Shown: positions 13,514 to 20,330 of the stretch, in pieces
Numbering within the stretch: the stretch's first letter is position 1
Layout: each line of letters begins with the position of its first letter
Virus record (IMG/VR): IMGVR_UViG_3300035698_028364
Location: 1-27,027 of that record
Origin: a virus
Reading direction: 5' to 3' (one strand)
Length of the DNA stretch: 27,027 bases
The notes under the pieces: model-generated
Database searches by the model: none
The model's input: only the letters and a program-made list of their open reading frames with translations
Told to the model about the DNA's origin: nothing
Translations under genes and position numbers: made by a program

Positions 13514-14529
13514 TATGATCGTTCAAACGGTATCTTTACTTTCCTGGTTACTGAATAATATTCCTTTTTTTGATATGCCTGCTCAATATGATGAACGAAC
13601 CACTCTTGCTCATTCCTCAATCTTGTAACACGCTCCCTCTCCCATGGCTTGGTCATATGATCAAAGATAATAATGTTCAATACATGTAGGGGTATCTTTG
13701 TCTTATAACCATTTAATTTTTTCTCAGGTATTTTAGGAAATTTCCCAAGATATAATGACATGTTTCTAAATGCCTCTGTATTATGGAATTGTTTATTAAT
13801 ATCTGAGCTATTAGTACTCTTGTCCGGCTCCCTGAAAGGTATCTCAACAGTATCTCCGTCGCGGTCCATGGATACTCTTACGGAATGTACAGACCTCCCC
13901 TTTTTAAGTGGTTTGAACCTAGGTTTAAAATCTGTAGTATCCCATATGTCTTCAAACGGCTCTACAAGAATCCTTCTTTTAATATGACTCCAGGTATAGT
14001 TTGGTTTTAAGAATATCTCCCTGAGCTCGTCCAGTGTGTATACCTGCGATTTATTATACCTTGTAGATAAGTTTGACAAGATAGATAACCAGCGTTTACT
14101 GGCCTTATAACATAATTTTAATCTCTGGTCAGAATCTATGTTTGTGAATCCCCCATTTAAAGCTTTGACAGCATAAAGGTAATGAGTGGCGAATGGTGTA
14201 ATTTGGGCCAGGTACTTTCGTTTATTCGGATAGTGCTTCCATGTAACAAGGAAACTCGTCTTACCATAGTGGAATTCTTTATCCTCTTTGGATACTCCGT
14301 TGATGAACTTTATTTCACTTACCCTCAATTCGTCCATAGCCTTATCCACCCGCTTGTAATCTGTAAGGCCCTTGATCGTATTTATCTCATCATGACCTAT
14401 ATCAAAAGTGCAGACATCGTCAGGTAATGTATCTGTGTTGAAATCAAAGTTCTCGAACAACTTTACCATCTTTGGGTCGAAGGGCTTAAACTTACGCTGG
14501 ATCAGGTTCATGATATCCATGGCCAACAT
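13513..14529 (-). CDS. rep: Plasmid-type replication initiator, Rep_3 (RepE/RepB) family
   Basis: The second half carries the winged-helix signature of Rep_3 initiators: a helix with SKRWLSILSNLSTRY (about residues 144-158), YTLDELREIF (164-173), a helix HIKRRILVEPFEDIW (182-196), and the wing RFKPLKKGRSVHSVRVS (204-220). These match, element by element, the iteron-binding winged helix of RepE, Pi and RepB type proteins. Such proteins bind repeated iterons, open the origin and load the replisome; as dimers they repress their own gene. The length of 338 residues is within the family range, with an unrecognised extra C-terminal part of about 110 residues. The iteron array lies 485-615 bp upstream of its start and three more iteron copies lie 120-285 bp upstream. 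ATG at 14529; a second in-frame ATG three codons later is also possible. Confidence 0.8.
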   Translation of the reverse strand: MLAMDIMNLIQRKFKPFDPKMVKLFENFDFNTDTLPDDVCTFDIGHDEINTIKGLTDYKRVDKAMDELRVSEIKFINGVSKEDKEFHYGKTSFLVTWKHYPNKRKYLAQITPFATHYLYAVKALNGGFTNIDSDQRLKLCYKASKRWLSILSNLSTRYNKSQVYTLDELREIFLKPNYTWSHIKRRILVEPFEDIWDTTDFKPRFKPLKKGRSVHSVRVSMDRDGDTVEIPFREPDKSTNSSDINKQFHNTEAFRNMSLYLGKFPKIPEKKLNGYKTKIPLHVLNIIIFDHMTKPWERERVTRLRNEQEWFVHHIEQAYQKKEYYSVTRKVKIPFERS

Positions 14530-14648
14530 TTAAAAATCATAGGATGATTCAAGTACAAATTTATTGGACTCTACAATTCTTAATGCTTTGGAGCTTATGA
14601 GTAAATTCGTCATGTACTAATTTTTGACAATTATAAACATTGATTAAA

Positions 14649-14664
14649 ATACAATTCGTGTGTT
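14649..14664 (-). repeat. Iteron, inverted copy near rep
   Basis: Read leftward this is AACACACGAATTGTAT, matching 14 of 16 positions of the consensus AACTCACGKATTGTAT. It lies 120 bp upstream of the rep start. Confidence 0.55.
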
Positions 14665-14735
14665 ATGGATATTTATGAGTAAAGTTTGTCATTAATGCGC
14701 CCCACAATCTTAAAACGCACAAAAAGTTCCAAATA

Positions 14736-14751
14736 ATATAATACGTGAGTT
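14736..14751 (-). repeat. Iteron, inverted copy
   Basis: Read leftward this is AACTCACGTATTATAT, 15 of 16 positions matching the consensus. With the direct copy at 14798-14813 it forms an inverted pair separated by 46 bp, a layout that in Rep_3 plasmids often marks the autoregulatory operator. Confidence 0.65.
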
Positions 14752-14797
14752 TTAATTAATATTATATAAATCACTGTATATCAATTCATTATACCTT

Positions 14798-14813
14798 AAC
14801 TCACGTATTGTAT
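14798..14813 (+). repeat. Iteron, isolated direct copy
   Basis: AACTCACGTATTGTAT, a perfect consensus copy, lies 200 bp away from the main array and pairs in inverted orientation with 14736-14751. Confidence 0.75.
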
Positions 14814-15013
14814 GGCGAGTGCTCTGTGGGTTACCATCCGGTTTATGAGTCTTTGTACATAATATCCAACAACAGAGATTGTAAATTTTGTTAATTTTCC
14901 TTTTAAGCTTTTTTTTAATTAAATTCATATATCTCCCTTAACGATCTTTATAACAATAATTAACTATTAACAGTATGGTCAAAGTACTTAAGATCAATCA
15001 GTTACACTATATT

Positions 15014-15144
15014 AACTTACGGATCGTATCAATTATGTCACGTATTGTATTTATATAATCACGGATTGTATGTACTTAACTCACGGATTGTATCATACCT
15101 ACCCTAAGACTCACAGATTGTATTAAAATACTCACGTATTGTAT
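15014..15144 (+). repeat. Iteron array, six direct copies
   Basis: Sixteen-bp copies of AACTCACGKATTGTAT lie at 15014-15029, 15035-15050, 15056-15071, 15078-15093, 15108-15123 and 15129-15144. The last eight bases are nearly invariant (one copy reads GATCGTAT). Start-to-start distances are 21, 21, 22, 30 and 21 bp, that is two or three helical turns, so all sites face the same side of DNA. This is typical of iterons for Rep_3 initiators. They could also, or instead, be the centromere bound by the RHH partition proteins whose gene ends at the last copy. Confidence 0.85.
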
Positions 15145-15428
15145 TATAAGCTTGATCCTGATGTAGACTTTTCAAGCTTGTGGAGCATCTCCTCAAGAAT
15201 TGATTCCATCAATTTACCATGATTCTTTACCTTGAATCTCTTACAGAGGGTCTTATATCCATCGACTACTTCCCGACGAATACGCATGGAGGTACTATCG
15301 ACTTTACACTCTACCAATTGCTGTTCTTGGAATAGGTCCAATTTGAACTGTTCTGTGGTTACATTTAGTATTTCTTGTGGGTCTATATTTCTAATGTGCC
15401 CGCGTAGGGATAATTTTTTATTCTTCAT
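15144..15428 (-). CDS. Ribbon-helix-helix protein 2, partition adaptor candidate
   Basis: The C-terminal half (about residues 46-88) follows the ribbon-helix-helix pattern: a short strand STSMRIRREVV, a helix with DGYKTLCKRFKV, a turn, and a helix GKLMESILEEMLHKL. RHH dimers insert a beta ribbon in the major groove and often bind repeated sites cooperatively. The same region of the neighbouring 126-aa protein lines up with it (DSxxxRIxRxx, then two helices), so the two are paralogues. It overlaps that gene by 11 bp and its stop codon touches the last iteron. By position it is the distal gene of a ParA-RHH-RHH operon and may be a centromere-binding adaptor or repressor. Confidence 0.7.
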   Translation of the reverse strand: MKNKKLSLRGHIRNIDPQEILNVTTEQFKLDLFQEQQLVECKVDSTSMRIRREVVDGYKTLCKRFKVKNHGKLMESILEEMLHKLEKSTSGSSL

Positions 15429-15798
15429 GAGGGTATGGATCTAGTTTTATGAATTCTCTAAGTATGGCATTTATAATTCTTCCCGTATCTTTTTTCCGTA
15501 AGTTGAACGCCAGCTCCTCGAACACGAGCCAGATATCTCGATCTATTCTTACGGCATTGCTATCTTTTCCACGGACATGTTGATACTTATTTGCTATCTT
15601 ACGTACCTGGTCCTCATAGTTTAGTGCCTTCACTTCTGCCATTGTTAAGTCATGCACATCTTCTTCAAGGTCTGACGTTTCAGTTTCCTTTACCGGTTTA
15701 GTATCTTTCGGTGTATCGATCTGTACTTCACGTTTCCGCTTGGATGCCATCTGACTGAATTCTCCAAGATCGTCACTAGGTTTTTTCTTTGGTGTCAT
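15418..15798 (-). CDS. Ribbon-helix-helix protein 1 with disordered N-terminus, ParB-like adaptor candidate
   Basis: The first about 50 residues are Lys, Glu, Thr and Ser rich and look disordered, which is common in adaptors that stimulate ParA ATPases. The C-terminal part (about residues 78-118) has the RHH pattern: strand NAVRIDRDIW, helix FEELAFNLRKK, turn, helix GRIINAILREFIKL. It resembles the TraB/DUF3408-type partner found beside ParA-like proteins in Bacteroidota mobile elements, although I cannot prove membership. Its start overlaps the parA stop (ATGA at 15795-15798), so the two are translationally coupled. The expected job is to bind the centromere and recruit ParA. Confidence 0.72.
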   Translation of the reverse strand: MTPKKKPSDDLGEFSQMASKRKREVQIDTPKDTKPVKETETSDLEEDVHDLTMAEVKALNYEDQVRKIANKYQHVRGKDSNAVRIDRDIWLVFEELAFNLRKKDTGRIINAILREFIKLDPYPHEE

Positions 15799-16451
15799 GA
15801 TTTTATTATTTTATAGAACTCATTAAATAATTTGATCACTTCACTATTGTGTAATGGCTTAACAGTACTCATGTCACGATCATAGGCAATCCAATGATGT
15901 AATCCATTTGATAACATGTTCAATCGATCCTTGTATACTTCCCGAATGTTCTGATACTCACCAGTATTATCTATCTTATTCACAATTCCATAAGCCCTAC
16001 CTGTAAAATACTGACTACTGTATGACTTTAACTCTGCAATAAATTTCTCTTGTCCAGATATATCCCTCCTACGTGCAACAATTGGTATAAAGATAAAATC
16101 AGATCTCTTGACATAAGACATTACCCTGAGAAACTCATCACTTCCAGGGGTATCAAAAATTATGTAGTCATATTTGTTATGATACTGACCAATGAATTTA
16201 GAGAATTGCTTTTCCTGGTACGTTCCATGGGCAATGATTGGAAATGGTTCGTAACCGGAATCCTGTAACTCGGTCCCATATACCTGAAGGTCCCGTGTAC
16301 GTATCTCATAAAGGGATTCTGAAAAGTCTGCATCGATGACCAGAATATTCTTATCTGTTTTATATTCCAACATAGTGCTCAACAATCCTACCAATGTTGT
16401 CTTCCCTCCCCCACCCTTTGAGGACATGAATGATATATACTTTGTTTGCAT
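15795..16451 (-). CDS. parA: ParA-family partition ATPase
   Basis: The deviant Walker A box SSKGGGGKTT (Lys12 as signature lysine, Lys17 and Thr18 binding nucleotide), the A' box VIDADFSES (about 38-46) and the Walker B box YIIFDTPG (about 96-103) identify a ParA/MinD-type ATPase. At 218 residues without an N-terminal DNA-binding domain it is of the small (type Ib-like) class, which normally pairs with RHH adaptors, as found here. It moves plasmid copies to daughter cells by ATP-dependent binding to the nucleoid. I start it at the ATG at 16449-16451; a longer frame would need a TTG start three codons earlier. It leads a three-gene leftward operon with both RHH genes. Confidence 0.88.
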   Translation of the reverse strand: MQTKYISFMSSKGGGGKTTLVGLLSTMLEYKTDKNILVIDADFSESLYEIRTRDLQVYGTELQDSGYEPFPIIAHGTYQEKQFSKFIGQYHNKYDYIIFDTPGSDEFLRVMSYVKRSDFIFIPIVARRRDISGQEKFIAELKSYSSQYFTGRAYGIVNKIDNTGEYQNIREVYKDRLNMLSNGLHHWIAYDRDMSTVKPLHNSEVIKLFNEFYKIIKS

Positions 16452-16619
16452 GGATATCAATTAAAATGTAGTAATATTTCTATGGATAGCAATTAATCAA
16501 TTATGTTACAAATATGCATATCTAGTAAATACGAATCAAGTAATCTAAATATTAATTATATTTATTTGCATATACAAATGATAATAGAGTACTTAATATA
16601 TGCATTTAGATATACCTCT

Positions 16620-16646
16620 GTTAACATGTTAACAAACGTGTTAACA
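16620..16646. repeat. Three GTTAACA repeats
   Basis: GTTAACA occurs at 16620-16626, 16628-16634 and 16640-16646. Each contains the palindrome GTTAAC. They lie about 170-195 bp upstream of parA, next to the palindrome at 16666-16709, and could be operator sites. Confidence 0.5.
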
Positions 16647-16665
16647 AACTACTGTTTGAGTATGT

Positions 16666-16709
16666 ATGCGTATGCAGCAGCGTGCGAGTTTTCGAAGCAG
16701 CATACGTAT
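16666..16709. repeat. Imperfect palindrome upstream of parA
   Basis: ATGCGTATGC (16666-16675) pairs with GCATACGTAT (16700-16709) over 10 bp with one G-T pair, around a 24-base centre that contains TTCGAA. There is no T run on either side, so it is more likely a protein-binding site or cruciform than a terminator. Confidence 0.5.
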
Positions 16710-16758
16710 GCACATATGTAGTAATGGATTGACTGTTTTAAATTTTTTAACTTTATAT

Positions 16759-16778
16759 TTGGTAATTAATATTTGCAA
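16759..16778 (+). promoter_or_regulatory. Phage promoter motif before the 61-aa gene
   Basis: TTGGTAA, 7 bp, TTGCAA, one base off consensus in the first block. It ends 28 bp upstream of the ATG at 16807. Confidence 0.6.
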
Positions 16779-16806
16779 TCGTAACTTTAAAACTCCAAAT
16801 CTAATT

Positions 16807-16992
16807 ATGTCAGCACACCAGGGATTATTGTCACAGATACAAGACAGCAAGATCACATTTGTTACCAATGGTGATATAACATATGATAAGATAAAGGAAA
16901 CACTAATATTGTTGGACAACCTGTCCAAAAGGAAAATAGAATCTACAGAGAACCATCGAAAAATCAAACAGACTGGAGTAAACCAAAAGTAA
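16807..16992 (+). CDS. Hypothetical protein, 61 aa
   Basis: I start this gene at the ATG at 16807, which follows the phage promoter motif by 28 bp. A longer frame from 16666 would begin inside the palindrome and contain an unlikely low-complexity start. The product is a small helical protein with a Thr/Asp/Gly strand region in the middle and a basic tail (last 20 residues Lys/Arg-rich). It matches no family I know. It lies between the partition operon and the portal operon and its transcript would run on into the hairpin region at 17012-17189. Confidence 0.6.
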   Translation: MSAHQGLLSQIQDSKITFVTNGDITYDKIKETLILLDNLSKRKIESTENHRKIKQTGVNQK

Positions 16993-17011
16993 AATCATTT
17001 TATGAAAGAAT

Positions 17012-17189
17012 CTCAGTGTGTACATCTGAGTATAATGATAAGGTACTATACTTCGGCTGCAAATGACCTTTGCTGCCGTTGGAACGGGTAAAATAAGTCC
17101 CGTGTGAAATGCGTTGTGTACACCTTTCCCAATTTCGTGCAATCGGGCACGACATCCATTCACGCCGGCATCAGAATCTCAAAATTGGG
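17012..17189 (+). other. Multi-hairpin region, candidate structured RNA or DNA site
   Basis: Four hairpins follow each other in a gene-free and relatively GC-rich segment: CTCAG/CTGAG at 17012-17030; CGGC-T-GCAAA with TTTGC-T-GCCG at 17054-17078 (9 bp plus one T-T mismatch, 5-base loop); ACGGG/CCCGT at 17084-17103; and an outer stem CCCAATTT/AAATTGGG (17128-17135 with 17182-17189) enclosing TCGTGC/GCACGA (17135-17152). None has a T run, so they are not terminators. The portal promoter at 17252-17271 starts downstream, so the structure belongs to the transcript of the 61-aa gene or acts as DNA. The remaining part of 17190-17322 holds only the portal promoter. Confidence 0.55.
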
Positions 17190-17251
17190 GGTAGTGGGGA
17201 AATGGGCCGTGGAACAGGGCCTTCAGTACTTCACCTCTTCAGGTCTTATAT

Positions 17252-17271
17252 AAGTTAACACATCTTTGCAA
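17252..17271 (+). promoter_or_regulatory. Phage promoter motif before the portal gene
   Basis: AAGTTAA (17252-17258), 7 bp, TTGCAA (17266-17271), preceded by a TTATAT block. It lies 51 bp upstream of the portal ATG. A second TTGTTAA at 17285-17291 and a GCAATG at the start codon resemble pieces of the motif too. Confidence 0.6.
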
Positions 17272-17322
17272 TTCATCTAAATTTTTGTTAAATTATCTGG
17301 GATACAGGTTTAGCCCTATGCA

Positions 17323-19599
17323 ATGAAAAATTATTATAACGTAAAGATCAGTGATTACGAAGTGTCGGAATCTGGTAAATCAGACCCTAAATACCTCTCT
17401 GCCTATATGGACGACATGATTACCGACCTGGTAGTGGATCAAAAGGGGAAAAGGCGGGAGAAGATGCTGAAGATGAGGAATCTTTATGATGGTCTACGCG
17501 ATAGGGATGAGTTCTCTTACCTTGAGGACAACTACGGTATAGGAAGTCCACATGATATAAAATTTATTCCTATAATCAGGAATAGGATAGACGTACTTAT
17601 CGGCCTGATGAGCGCTGCTACTTTTGACTTCCAGTGTACAGTAATGGATCAGGATAGCCTTTTCCTGATGATGCAAGAGAAGAGTTTCGCTGTACTCCAA
17701 AAAGTATATGATATGGTGCAGGACTACGCCGCAAGTATACAGAAGCAATCATCGATTACTGACGAAGAAACTCAACAACCACATATTCCTCAAAATATTA
17801 AAAAATTCATAGAGACTGCAAAGAGGGATGTAGATCGTGAATGGAGGAGTGTTTTTGTAAGTGCTGCCAATAAGCTGATCAAGTACTATCTACACGATAT
17901 AGATATAGACATGCACCAGAAGCGCAGGTTACTTTTTGAAGACCTGTTAGTGGTAGGAGAGATGTCTTATAGAGTATTATCAAAACATCATGGTGAAGTA
18001 CCTCAAATCGAGGTATTGTTACCTGAGAATTGTTACTACGAACTTCCACGGGACAAGAAATACCTCAAGCAAACTGAGCGATTTGTTTATGTCAAGTACA
18101 TGACCAAAGCAGAGATACTTTCCGATTGGGGACATCTTATGGAAAAAACAGATAGAGAGACCCTTTTTGAACTTCCTACAAAATCCTATACACATACATT
18201 GCGTACTGCCAGGGAAGAGGATATGGTTGGTACAGATAAAGAGACTCATCGCTATCTCAATGAAAAGCAAATACATAAAGTCTATTTGTGTGAGTGGATA
18301 GCTAACAATGAATACGATATAGACCCTGATGTAGAAAAGAGCAGGATGCGAGTGAGTGGTCGTAACAAAGTATTCAAGAAAGCCTATAGAAAAGATCGAT
18401 ACGAAGGAGTAAGGATTGAAGATGATATTTACCTGGAAATGGGTAAAAGTGAATTTGTACGTAGGACATCAAAAGATCCTAAGAATGCAGAACTGTCATT
18501 CAATGGAATTAGATTTTCAGATAGGGGAGGGGAACCGTATTCATTGATCTGGAAATGTAAGGATATCCAGGACATGCATGACATCATGATATTTCACCGG
18601 GATGTGTTAACAGCCAATGCTGGAGTGGACGGATCCAGGGTCAATTTACAGGCAATGCCCGATTTTCTGGGAGCTAGTATGGAAGAGCGGCTCATGAAAT
18701 ACATAGGGTATAGAAAACAGGGAGTCGAACTTATCGACACGACAAAGGAAGAGGCCAGGAGTTTTCAGCACTATGGTGATTTTAAAGGAGGACTAGATGG
18801 GAATACCATCGTTGCTATAAATTCCATTATTAGTATGCTGGATGAGGAAGCCTCTAAGATTACCGGTGTCACTCACCAAATGTTGGGAAATATAATGCAG
18901 CGAGAAGCTGTATCCAATGTAAAAACCGGACTACAGCAAACCTCATTGGTCACAAAGAATTTATTTGATCATAACGATACGATTACCAAACATATCCTGA
19001 ATGATATATTGTGCATGACACAAATGTCCTTTAGAGATACCAATGGGTTTACCGGATCTTTTGTACAGCGTACCGGACAGCAAATTTTTCACCTTATACC
19101 TAGAGACTTTTGTTTTTCTGATTATAATATTCACATCACCAGTACAAGTGAGGAATATACCAAGGTACAATTGATCCGTGGGTTAGCCTCTGAATTGATT
19201 AATGCCCAGGCTATACGTCCACACGTACTTGTAAAATTAATCGCCACAGACTCTCTACATGAGATGATAGAATTCCTAGAAGAGGAGTTCAAAATCACGG
19301 AAGGTCAAAACCAGCAATTGGCACAAGTACAGCAGCAATTGGATGAGCTTACAAAAGAGAATAAAGAATTAAAATCTAAAGCTAAGAAAGCGGAGGAACA
19401 AAATGTAGCTATTGAGAATGCCAGATTGAAACTTGATCAGTGGAGCAAGGGTAAAGAGCTGGAAATAAAGGAATACTCCGAATACAATAAGAAGGACTTT
19501 AATGATAAGAATATAGAGCTCAAAAAAGAGATCGTAAAACTTGAAGCCAGGGAATTGGAAATCGGTAATGGTCAACAACGAGAAGTTAAAAATTTCTAA
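17323..19599 (+). CDS. Portal protein
   Basis: The portal is the dodecameric ring at the capsid vertex through which DNA enters and leaves. The 758-residue product has the layout of large crAss-like portals: an N-terminal charged helical region with the YLEDNYGIGSP segment (about residues 66-76), a region with IPIIRNRIDVLIGLM (about 84-98), a long alpha/beta body, a region of stem-type helices around residues 500-560, and a Gln/Lys/Glu-rich coiled coil at about 660-745 near the C-terminus. There is no enzymatic motif. It starts a rightward structural operon in which the next three genes follow with TAATG-type overlaps or a 2-bp gap. Recognition rests on overall character and position, so it is strong but not proven. 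Confidence 0.82.
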   Translation: MKNYYNVKISDYEVSESGKSDPKYLSAYMDDMITDLVVDQKGKRREKMLKMRNLYDGLRDRDEFSYLEDNYGIGSPHDIKFIPIIRNRIDVLIGLMSAATFDFQCTVMDQDSLFLMMQEKSFAVLQKVYDMVQDYAASIQKQSSITDEETQQPHIPQNIKKFIETAKRDVDREWRSVFVSAANKLIKYYLHDIDIDMHQKRRLLFEDLLVVGEMSYRVLSKHHGEVPQIEVLLPENCYYELPRDKKYLKQTERFVYVKYMTKAEILSDWGHLMEKTDRETLFELPTKSYTHTLRTAREEDMVGTDKETHRYLNEKQIHKVYLCEWIANNEYDIDPDVEKSRMRVSGRNKVFKKAYRKDRYEGVRIEDDIYLEMGKSEFVRRTSKDPKNAELSFNGIRFSDRGGEPYSLIWKCKDIQDMHDIMIFHRDVLTANAGVDGSRVNLQAMPDFLGASMEERLMKYIGYRKQGVELIDTTKEEARSFQHYGDFKGGLDGNTIVAINSIISMLDEEASKITGVTHQMLGNIMQREAVSNVKTGLQQTSLVTKNLFDHNDTITKHILNDILCMTQMSFRDTNGFTGSFVQRTGQQIFHLIPRDFCFSDYNIHITSTSEEYTKVQLIRGLASELINAQAIRPHVLVKLIATDSLHEMIEFLEEEFKITEGQNQQLAQVQQQLDELTKENKELKSKAKKAEEQNVAIENARLKLDQWSKGKELEIKEYSEYNKKDFNDKNIELKKEIVKLEARELEIGNGQQREVKNF

Positions 19600-19601
19600 T
19601 A

Positions 19602-20330
19602 ATGAATATCATACTAAAACAAGAGCATATCAAAACTAACCTAGTGGATGAGGACGGTACCTGGATCCAGTTCGAGGACTTTATAGGTTTCTCTACAGCA
19701 AATGAAAACGAAGGATTCAACAACTTCAATGATTCCTTTGTTGATGAGGAATCAAATCCGTACCCAGCACTATCAGGTGCTGCTCTACTATACTATGCGG
19801 TATTTAACAAGTACAATTCAGAGAATGTGGTGGAGGCAGATGTAAGTGGAGATGCACTTCGTGCAGATCCTACTGTCACGGTTGCAGATTATGCAGATGT
19901 GTCGTACAAGAACCGGCTGAACGTGACAACAGGAGATGGGTGGTACACTATCCACGTGTTTCTTCTTCCAACAGACAGTCCTGGAGAGGTACACTATGAT
20001 ACTGCTCAAGGAAAGGTACTCGATGAGAATGTGGACCAAATCTTTTTGGAGAATCTGAAAGATGTAACAGGGATTCAGCACATCGAGATTCAGAAATTCT
20101 TTATGCCAAAGAATGAAATTAAACTGAACGCCATGGCTGCTGAACTTTCTGATATGGCCATTGAAAATGGTATTTGCAGTGATGCGTACTGGAAACTATG
20201 GAAATCTGTCATGTTCTTCGAGTCTCAGATCATCGGAGCTAAGATCAAATTCTACTCAGGATATCAGTACAAAGCCCAGGAGATGATTGAAGAGATGTCC
20301 AACATTAATCCATATAACGTGAACTGCTAA
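19602..20330 (+). CDS. Structural protein candidate, 242 aa
   Basis: The protein has an acidic beta-rich N-terminal half, Asp/Val/Ala-rich strands around residues 75-110, and a helical C-terminal third with AELSDMAIENG and a final YQYKAQEMIEEM helix. No family is recognised. It starts 2 bp after the portal stop codon and overlaps the next start (TAATG at 20328-20332), so it is made together with the portal and may be a connector or tail component. Confidence 0.65.
   Translation: MNIILKQEHIKTNLVDEDGTWIQFEDFIGFSTANENEGFNNFNDSFVDEESNPYPALSGAALLYYAVFNKYNSENVVEADVSGDALRADPTVTVADYADVSYKNRLNVTTGDGWYTIHVFLLPTDSPGEVHYDTAQGKVLDENVDQIFLENLKDVTGIQHIEIQKFFMPKNEIKLNAMAAELSDMAIENGICSDAYWKLWKSVMFFESQIIGAKIKFYSGYQYKAQEMIEEMSNINPYNVNC

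Larger units (their letters stand above)
14530..15144. other. Probable plasmid-type replication origin
   Basis: This 615-bp gene-free segment between rep and the par operon holds nine iteron copies (six clustered at 15014-15144) and a very AT-rich stretch at about 14880-14960 that could serve as the unwinding element. Iterons plus an AT-rich region next to a Rep_3 gene is the standard layout of an iteron origin. No convincing DnaA box was found. The rep promoter should also lie in this segment. Confidence 0.7.
16461..16806. other. Divergent regulatory spacer between parA and the 61-aa gene
   Basis: This gene-free spacer holds three GTTAACA repeats (16620-16646), a long imperfect palindrome (16666-16709) and the rightward phage promoter motif (16759-16778). 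The leftward parA promoter should lie between 16460 and 16620, which is very AT-rich, but no clear -33/-7 pair could be fixed. Confidence 0.55.

Noticed and set aside
14828-14836. DnaA box in the origin segment
   Set aside because: The best candidate differs from TTATNCACA at two positions and stands alone, so it is not supported.
17054-17103. Terminator after the 61-aa gene
   Set aside because: The stems are strong but no T run follows any of them.
16903-17163. 86-aa leftward frame over the hairpin region
   Set aside because: It overlaps the end of the 61-aa gene and the hairpin segment, lies antisense, and its composition (many Cys, His, Arg and mixed residues) is not protein-like.
12804-17322. 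Integrase and attachment sites for a classical prophage
   Set aside because: No recombinase-like protein and no tRNA-overlapping direct repeats were seen in the window, and the replication and partition genes point to an episome instead.
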